A DNA stretch of 51,583 bases. Source: Chthonomonadaceae bacterium. Its GTDB lineage: Bacteria; Armatimonadota; Chthonomonadetes; Chthonomonadales; Chthonomonadaceae. The notes below the pieces were generated by a model, which made no database searches, was not told the origin of the DNA, and saw nothing but the letters and a program-made list of their open reading frames with translations. This document shows, piece by piece, positions 43,225 to 49,004 of the stretch (its first letter is position 1; each line of letters starts with the position of its first letter). A program made the translations under genes and the position numbers. Where the stretch lies: positions 1 to 51,583 of the forward strand of contig DAIDKH010000029.1 of NCBI GenBank assembly GCA_027450145.1. The letters are read 5' to 3'.

Positions 43225-43437
43225 ATGCAAGACGATTACTCGCAAACTTTGTTTGATGCATCTGTTCGACCGCTTCTGGAGATCCAGATTGATCCTAGTC
43301 TGGATGCCCGCCTTCAAACGGAGCTTAAACAATTAGACCAGTTGTTTCGAGAGCTACGTGCATTTAAGATCGACTCAATTGGTGAACCTGCAATATTATT
43401 CCGTGCCGGTTATGGTAGCGGAGATATTGACGAATGA
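43225..43437 (+). CDS. Small GatC/AtzG-like partner of the amidase
   Basis: A 70-residue helical protein (VRPLLEIQIDPSLDARLQTE, LKQLDQLFRELRAFKIDSIG, EPAILFRAG). Its spacing of helices and the terminal EP-AILF segment are like GatC and AtzG small subunits, which wrap around a partner amidase to stabilise it. It starts with ATG and a GAGGATGGG upstream, and its stop overlaps the amidase start by four bases. The identity is based on this arrangement and a weak pattern match, not on a firm motif. Confidence 0.6.
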   Translation: MQDDYSQTLFDASVRPLLEIQIDPSLDARLQTELKQLDQLFRELRAFKIDSIGEPAILFRAGYGSGDIDE

Positions 43438-44840
43438 TCAGCGAACATGACATACCGATAACGTTTAGATCACTAGGTCACCTGGCGAAAGCAATAGGCA
43501 GCGGTGAGCTTACATCGCAACAATTAACAACGGATTACCTTGAACGGCTCCAGAAACAGGGGGCAGCCCTTAATGCCGTGGCGCAGGTGATAGCAGAGCA
43601 GGCACTGGAAGCCGCCTACCATTGCGACCAGATGAAAAGGACTGGCAACCCGCTAGGTCCACTTCATGGCATACCATTCGGCGCTAAGGACCTTTTTGCC
43701 GCACTGGGCACCGAAACGCACTGGGGCTCGCCTGCTCATGACGACCTTGAATGGAATTACGATTCGTTCGCGGTTAGTGCACTGAAATCTGCAGGTGGGA
43801 TCCTAGCCGCAAAGCTGGCGATGGTAGAGTTGGCAGGTGGTGGCGGGTATAGCGACGCATCCGCGTCAGTAACTGGTCCGTGCCTGAATCCATGGAACAG
43901 GGCCCGATGGGCCGGCGGATCTTCGTCGGGTTCAGGAGCGGCGGTTGCTGCAGGTGCTGTCAACTGCGCATTAGGAAGCGAAACGTGGGGAAGTATAACC
44001 GTTCCCGCGGCTTTCTGCGGAGTTTGTGGCCTTCGTCCCACTTACGGGCGAATCTCACGATATGGGGCAATGGCGCTCTCCTGGTCCATGGACAAAGTTG
44101 GTGTACTGGCACGAACCGCAAACGACTGCGGTATTCTGCTGGAAGTCCTTGCCGGACCAGATCGCCGAGATCCTTCGTGCGTTGGACCCGGCTTTAAATG
44201 GGAACCAGAACGCTCGTTGAGCAAAGATTTGCGCGTTGGCATTTTGCAACATGATATGTCGAAAACGCCGGAAGTGGAGCAGGCCTTTCAATGCGCGTTG
44301 GATGCTTTACAGCGCATAGGTATTAGGATGATGCCCGCGGAGTTGGATGACACTGCACCAGTAGCTGCCATAGCGTCACTTACGATTATGGCGGAAGGCA
44401 GTACCGCACACAGAGATTTTATACTGGGCAGTAAATTTACTTGCCTGGCGGATGAGGATCAGAAAGCTGGGCTGCTCGCTGGGCTAGCTATCCCTGCTGC
44501 GGATTATATCAGGGCACAGCAAATCCGTACCGTGGCTGTTCACCGTCTCAATAAGATATGGGCAGAATATGACCTACTGATTAGTCCTACGCTTCTAACA
44601 GAGGCAATGGCAGCGGACCGGCCGTTTAGTGAGCACCAAACGCCCTGGGGTGGTAATGGCGGACCCGGCAACTTGGCCGGGTGGCCATCACTATCCGTTC
44701 CAATGGGGTTCGGCCCAACTGCTATGCCGCTGGGACTTGAATTTATCGCACCCGCATTTGGCGAGCAAGATATGTTAAGACTTGCGCACGAGTACCAGGT
44801 CGTAACAGATTGGCACCTGCACATTCCTTCTGATTTTTAA
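43434..44840 (+). CDS. Amidase-signature hydrolase
   Basis: A 468-residue amidase with the Ser-cisSer-Lys triad. The Lys is in PFGAKDLFAALGTETHWG, the Gly/Ser-rich nucleophile region is WAGGSSSGSGAAVAAGAVNC, and the catalytic loop is LGSETWGSITVPAAFCGVCG with LRPTYGRISRYG. Trp replaces the usual Gly in the DTGGSI-type loop, which is common in catabolic amidases and argues against a tRNA-amidotransferase GatA. The likely job is cleaving a small amide or an acylated amine. It is coupled to the small GatC/AtzG-like gene by ATGA and ends 77 bp before the SIMPL gene. The substrate is unknown. Confidence 0.9.
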   Translation: MISEHDIPITFRSLGHLAKAIGSGELTSQQLTTDYLERLQKQGAALNAVAQVIAEQALEAAYHCDQMKRTGNPLGPLHGIPFGAKDLFAALGTETHWGSPAHDDLEWNYDSFAVSALKSAGGILAAKLAMVELAGGGGYSDASASVTGPCLNPWNRARWAGGSSSGSGAAVAAGAVNCALGSETWGSITVPAAFCGVCGLRPTYGRISRYGAMALSWSMDKVGVLARTANDCGILLEVLAGPDRRDPSCVGPGFKWEPERSLSKDLRVGILQHDMSKTPEVEQAFQCALDALQRIGIRMMPAELDDTAPVAAIASLTIMAEGSTAHRDFILGSKFTCLADEDQKAGLLAGLAIPAADYIRAQQIRTVAVHRLNKIWAEYDLLISPTLLTEAMAADRPFSEHQTPWGGNGGPGNLAGWPSLSVPMGFGPTAMPLGLEFIAPAFGEQDMLRLAHEYQVVTDWHLHIPSDF

Positions 44841-44893
44841 CGCCGTCTGACACATATTTGGTTCAAGTGTCGTCTTATGGTTAGCCGGAAAAC

Positions 44894-44903
44894 TGACCGG
44901 TCA
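44894..44903. promoter_or_regulatory. Palindromic operator candidate before the SIMPL gene
   Basis: TGACCGGTCA is a perfect 10-bp palindrome within 25 bp of the SIMPL gene start, and a second CCGG half (ttagCCGG) lies eight bases before it. It resembles TetR-type half-site spacing. No regulator gene is adjacent. Confidence 0.3.
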
Positions 44904-44917
44904 ACCGGAGACTATAC

Positions 44918-45697
44918 ATGAAACTAAAACATCACTTCAATTTTGCAGCCTTAGGACTACTCTGTGTTATGGGAACTGCAATGTACACTAACGCCAGTGC
45001 TCAAACTGAGGCGCCCAAACCCGAGGTACCGAAAATAACTGTCAATGCGACAGGTGAAGTACGCGTAAAACCAGATGCCGCTGAAATCTCCGTAGGAGTA
45101 GAAAACATCGGCGCAACCGCATTAAGCGCCGCGGCGGAAAACGCCAGGCAATCCAATGATGTGCAGGAAGCTGCAAAACTCGCAGGTATTACACCGGATG
45201 ATATTCAGACGCTGAACTACTCTGTAAATCCGATCTACAGCTATCCGCCTGCAGGTAGCAGCGCACCAATAAAAATAACTGGCTACAAGGTTTCCAACAC
45301 AATTCGGATTACGGAACCGAACATTGCGATGTTAAGCACAGTATTGGATGGCGTAACCAAAGCCGGATCGAATACCATTAACTCGATCGAATTTACAATT
45401 CGCAATTCCGCTAAGGTAGAGGATAAGGCATTGCGCATTGCTGTACTTCGGGCGCGAGCAAAGGCGAAAATTATCGCGACTGCCGCAGGTATGAAATTGG
45501 GGAACCCCATCAGCATTAACTTGGGCCAAATCTACCATCCCGTCCCTATGGGGATGATGCTTATGGAGCGCAGTGCCAAACTTTCTGAGGCTGCCCCTCC
45601 CATTTCTGGTGGCAAGCAGACGATCAGTGTATCTGTTACTGCGGTATTTAGCATGTTGCCAGCCGTACAGTCTGCAAAAATACCCAGTGGAACATGA
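44918..45697 (+). CDS. Exported SIMPL (DUF541) domain protein
   Basis: A 259-residue protein with a signal peptide (ALGLLCVMGTAMYTNASA, cleavage before QTE). The DUF541/SIMPL fold follows: KITVNATGEVRVKPDAAEIS, ENARQSNDVQEAAKLAGITP, IQTLNYSVNPIY, GYKVSNTIRITEPN, INSIEFTIRNSAKVEDKALR and LRARAKAKIIATAAGMKLGN. These proteins sit outside the membrane; functions are poorly known and linked to envelope or oxidative stress. GGAG lies seven bases before the ATG. Its last beta strand (SVTAVFSMLPA) is repeated in frame just after the TGA stop. A terminator follows. Confidence 0.9.
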   Translation: MKLKHHFNFAALGLLCVMGTAMYTNASAQTEAPKPEVPKITVNATGEVRVKPDAAEISVGVENIGATALSAAAENARQSNDVQEAAKLAGITPDDIQTLNYSVNPIYSYPPAGSSAPIKITGYKVSNTIRITEPNIAMLSTVLDGVTKAGSNTINSIEFTIRNSAKVEDKALRIAVLRARAKAKIIATAAGMKLGNPISINLGQIYHPVPMGMMLMERSAKLSEAAPPISGGKQTISVSVTAVFSMLPAVQSAKIPSGT

Positions 45698-45733
45698 GTA
45701 CCTGTTACTGCAGTTTTTAGCATGTTGCCAGCC
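45629..45733 (+). repeat. In-frame direct repeat across the SIMPL stop codon
   Basis: A 36-base unit at 45629-45664 and another at 45698-45733 are identical at 33 of 36 positions, with a period of 69 bases (23 codons). The second copy is in the same frame, starts right after the TGA and reads VPVTAVFSMLPAS before a TAA at 45737-45739. So the gene's 3' end is duplicated, with the stop codon between copies. Confidence 0.85.
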
Positions 45734-45767
45734 TCCTAATTCGATAAGGCCACTGGATTAGATTTTG

Positions 45768-45802
45768 AAGGGGGAGATGTACGAATTTAATCCCCCTTAT
45801 TT
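45768..45802 (+). terminator. Rho-independent terminator after the SIMPL gene
   Basis: A perfect 8-bp stem AAGGGGGA / TCCCCCTT with a 15-nt loop, followed by ATTTCTT. It lies about 70 bp after the SIMPL stop and about 145 bp before the convergent GH67 gene's end. Confidence 0.8.
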
Positions 45803-45943
45803 CTTGGTAAGCATTCAGTATTTAATATTTGACGCCGATGCCCGCAATTGATTACCATCGCGCATGCGTTCGGTCCGCGATTTTAATTGTCTTAGTATAG
45901 TGATTTTAGAATTGCGCTGTGGGTTGGTATCTTCACCTACAGC

Positions 45944-48100
45944 CTAATGAGGGTTTCCAGGTGCGTGAGGATACTTCAGTCGTTTGTAATATTCAAGTCC
46001 GTGCTGAGGCGGTGGTGTTTCACTGGGCAAGGTCAATTCATTTAGGCTTTGAAAATATGATACGCACGCATCGCGCCACAGGGATGCATCTTTAAGTTGT
46101 ATTTGAAGATACGCTGAGACCTGATAAAATCGGCTAGCGTCTACGACATCACTTATGGTCGCCCACTTTCCGATCATACGTTCCACACCATCTACTCCAT
46201 CCGTGTATCGTATTACAAGCTCCTGCCATAAAGTTCTTCCAGATGCCAACATAAATCCCCAAGGTAGGTGGTGGAACCATAGTAGTAAATTGCTTGGCAC
46301 AGTGTTGAGGTCGGAATAGGTCTGGGATAGTTTTTGCGAATATTGAAGTACAGCTCCACTACCCTGCGCAGTTCTATCAAAACCAATGCCTATATGATCC
46401 GCACAATTATAATAGGTGGGATTCCAGTCGGTTCGACCTGAGTTATCTATCCACGGTCCAGGTCCGTGGTGGTGGCCAGTTCCCATCTGATGTGCCAGTC
46501 CCAATGGTGCCATGTAGTTAACTGCGATCTCGTGTGATCGCAACATGATGTCCGAAATCAGTTCCACGGCCTCGGGTTGGCGTGTCAACGTCATGCTAAC
46601 CCATTCACGCGCAATCGCTTCGGGATCGAGATCAGGATTCCAGGCAAGACGGCCAAACGCAAACCAGTTCGCCTGATCGAATGTTGAACCACACCAGTTT
46701 CTTGATGAGCCAATGTTAGCAACGCCCGCAGCCATACTGCGACACGAACGAAACAGGGAGCCATCTACCACTCGAGCGACGGTGCTGCCACGGCCCCAGC
46801 GATCTGTATCAGTCTTTAGAACCTCGTGCCAAAAGCTTGCAAGGTAAACGAGGTGAGTTTGAAATCCAAGGTACTCTTTGGTGATCTGAAATTCGATTCC
46901 GACGTTGGTATTTGGCATAGCCCCAAAAAGTGGGTTTATTGGTTCTCGTGGCTGAAAATCGAGCGGTCCATTCTTCACCTGCAACACGACATTGGAACGA
47001 AACTGACCGTCAAATGGTGTCAGTTCCGTGTATGCTTGTGTAACACGGTCACGTGCTACGTCGTTGGAATACACAAAGGAACGCCATATTACCACACCTC
47101 CCCAGGGTTCAAGCGCATCTGCACACATATTCGCGCCTTCAACATGCGTTCGGTTATAATCCTTTGGCCCTGGTTGTCCCTCTGAATTCGCCTTTACCAG
47201 AAATCCTCCGAAGTCGGGAATAAGGAGGTAGATGCGATTGGCCAGTTTCTTCCACCAATCTCTGACTTCAACCGCCAAAGGGTCCGCAGTGGTCAACTCG
47301 CCAATTTCGATTGGCGCACTAAACTTCGCCGATAGATAAACTCGCAAGCCAAATGGCCGGAATTGGTCGGCCAACGCCGCTACCTTTACCAAAAACCCAT
47401 CGGTAAGTGCTTCACTGCTTGCATTAACATTATTAACGACAACACCATTGATCCCGACTGATGCATTAGCACGTGCGTAGTCAATCATACGGGGATCGAC
47501 GTACTCTGGAAGTTCCCACCAGTTGAATATGGAACGCCCAGCGTAACCACGTTCAACCCAGCCGTCAAGATTGTCCCAATGGTTAAGTAAACGAAACATT
47601 ACCTTGGGAACGGATTCTACACAAAAATCAGAATTAAACAAACCTGTCTGCAGTGCCCTTAGAAGGCCAAATACACCGTAGAGCAACCCAGTGTCCTCAT
47701 TGGCGGCTATTAAAGTTGTGTGGAATCCGTTGACATCCACAGTGCCAATGAAATAGCCCTCCTTGCCAAGGTGGTCAAGTGGCAAACCGAGAGCCGAAAT
47801 CAATGGCATTGTGTTCGAAGTGCCCACGCACAGAGTGCCTTCACCGGTGACGGCAGTCGATAACAGCGGAGTTACGCCTAACATACCGCAAATGCCTCTC
47901 AAGAGTTCATCACGCGCAGCAGCGAGCGTCTTGGACCCGCTACAACCTGGAAAGACCAATGACCGCAGAAGACGGTTACAGGCCGCGCAGTAAGGAGGCT
48001 CTAATGCGCGGTACCGCATCCACAGTTCGTATCCGTCCTCCGACACATTCTTCTGGTTAGTCTCAGGAAAGGAACAATTGTCGGCATCGAATTCTAACAT
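45944..48100 (-). CDS. GH67 alpha-glucuronidase
   Basis: A 718-residue glycoside hydrolase family 67 enzyme, which removes 4-O-methyl-glucuronic acid from the non-reducing end of xylo-oligosaccharides. Markers are ELWMRYRALEP near the start, RLLNHWDNLDGWVERGYAG, SIFNWWELP, INGVVVNNVNA, the acid/base region PDFGGFLVKANSEGQPGP, the LTPFDGQF and VKNGPLDFQPREP motifs holding the Asp/Glu base pair, and GTGHHHGPGPWID. There is no signal peptide, so it acts on imported aldouronic acids. AGGAG lies seven bases before the ATG. A dyad 67 bp upstream may be an operator. The gene is good evidence for xylan use. Confidence 0.95.
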   Translation of the reverse strand: MLEFDADNCSFPETNQKNVSEDGYELWMRYRALEPPYCAACNRLLRSLVFPGCSGSKTLAAARDELLRGICGMLGVTPLLSTAVTGEGTLCVGTSNTMPLISALGLPLDHLGKEGYFIGTVDVNGFHTTLIAANEDTGLLYGVFGLLRALQTGLFNSDFCVESVPKVMFRLLNHWDNLDGWVERGYAGRSIFNWWELPEYVDPRMIDYARANASVGINGVVVNNVNASSEALTDGFLVKVAALADQFRPFGLRVYLSAKFSAPIEIGELTTADPLAVEVRDWWKKLANRIYLLIPDFGGFLVKANSEGQPGPKDYNRTHVEGANMCADALEPWGGVVIWRSFVYSNDVARDRVTQAYTELTPFDGQFRSNVVLQVKNGPLDFQPREPINPLFGAMPNTNVGIEFQITKEYLGFQTHLVYLASFWHEVLKTDTDRWGRGSTVARVVDGSLFRSCRSMAAGVANIGSSRNWCGSTFDQANWFAFGRLAWNPDLDPEAIAREWVSMTLTRQPEAVELISDIMLRSHEIAVNYMAPLGLAHQMGTGHHHGPGPWIDNSGRTDWNPTYYNCADHIGIGFDRTAQGSGAVLQYSQKLSQTYSDLNTVPSNLLLWFHHLPWGFMLASGRTLWQELVIRYTDGVDGVERMIGKWATISDVVDASRFYQVSAYLQIQLKDASLWRDACVSYFQSLNELTLPSETPPPQHGLEYYKRLKYPHAPGNPH

Positions 48101-48166
48101 GAGGCATCTCCTACTGCACGTAACAGAATTCGTTCGTCACTACACCAAAGTAAGACTATTTGAGTA

Positions 48167-48191
48167 ATGTACCGTGATACACGTAGTACAT
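48167..48191. promoter_or_regulatory. Operator-like dyad between GH67 and TMEM175-like genes
   Basis: ATGTAC-CGTG, a 3-base centre, then CACG-TA-GTACAT: 10 paired positions with a 2-base bulge. The position, between divergent genes and about 70 bp upstream of the glucuronidase start, suits a sugar-responsive regulator site, but no regulator is adjacent. Confidence 0.4.
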
Positions 48192-48274
48192 GTTCATCTA
48201 ATCGGCCCCGCACGTCCTGTTCAAGGAAAGGTATCAACGATAACGGTAATATATTCATCGAAAGGTGGCAGCCA

Positions 48275-48847
48275 TTGGAAAAAGATCGACTGGCAGCATT
48301 TAGTGATGGGGTAATTGCTATCCTCATAACCATAATGGTACTAGAAATGAAGGTCCCGAGGGGCGATGACCTGCACGCTTTATTGACGGTAGCGCCTGTC
48401 TTCCTTTGTTATATGTTGAGCTTTGTTTATGTAGCCATTTATTGGAACAATCACCATCACATGCTTTATACAGTCAAGACGGTGAACGGCAATATCTTGT
48501 GGGCAAATATGAACCTCCTATTCTGGCTCTCCGTTATTCCATTTACCACAGCATGGGCAGGGGAGAACTATCTCGCTAAATTACCAACAGCGGTATACGG
48601 TGTGGTACTTCTATTGGCCGCAGCCGCATATTTCGTACTGCAGAGTGTGATCATCTCGTCACAGGGCAGGGAGTCACTCCTCGCTCGCGCTATTGGCAAG
48701 GATATTAAAGGTAAGGTATCGCCTCCATTGTACCTAGCTGGCGTGTGCCTATCTTTCGTTCACCCGTGGATTGCAGACCTCATTTACGTTTTTGTCGCTG
48801 CAATGTGGTGCGTACCTGATCGACGTGTAGAACGGCTTGTGAAATAA
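48275..48847 (+). CDS. TMEM175-family (DUF1211) potassium-channel-like protein
   Basis: About 190 residues. The first helix carries the family mark RLAAFSDGVIAILITIMVLE with the FSD motif of the pore, followed by EMKVPRGDD. Further membrane helices are FLCYMLSFVYVAIYWNNHHH, LFWLSVIPFTTAW, GVVLLLAAAAYFVLQSVI and YLAGVCLSFVHPWIADLIYV. Bacterial members conduct potassium as oligomers. The start is TTG at 48275 with AGGTGG six bases upstream, which places the FSD helix right at the N-terminus as expected; the 36 residues before it in the open frame are not membrane-like. No operon partner is seen. Confidence 0.87.
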   Translation: MEKDRLAAFSDGVIAILITIMVLEMKVPRGDDLHALLTVAPVFLCYMLSFVYVAIYWNNHHHMLYTVKTVNGNILWANMNLLFWLSVIPFTTAWAGENYLAKLPTAVYGVVLLLAAAAYFVLQSVIISSQGRESLLARAIGKDIKGKVSPPLYLAGVCLSFVHPWIADLIYVFVAAMWCVPDRRVERLVK

Positions 48848-48892
48848 GACGGCGCACGTTGCATTTTCCGTGGTTGACCGTGTTGGGTAAGT

Positions 48893-48927
48893 ATTTACGA
48901 CGGGACAAAAGTCTTGCGGCCGTAAAT
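48893..48927. promoter_or_regulatory. Dyad upstream of the GH106 gene
   Basis: ATTTACG (48893-48899) and CGTAAAT (48921-48927) form a perfect 7-bp inverted repeat with a 21-bp centre, about 80 bp before the rhamnosidase start. It could be an operator with arms one or two helical turns apart. No -35/-10 pair was convincing. Confidence 0.3.
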
Positions 48928-49004
48928 GGTAATATTTGGATGTGTCGCTATCACTGACGTTACCAATTACTCCACTTTGGCTTTAAATTCGAGGAATTAT
49001 CTTC

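Noticed and set aside
48167-48274. N-terminal extension of the TMEM175-like protein
   Set aside because: The residues are Cys/Arg/Ser-rich with no family resemblance, and overlap the dyad; TTG at 48275 has a good SD.
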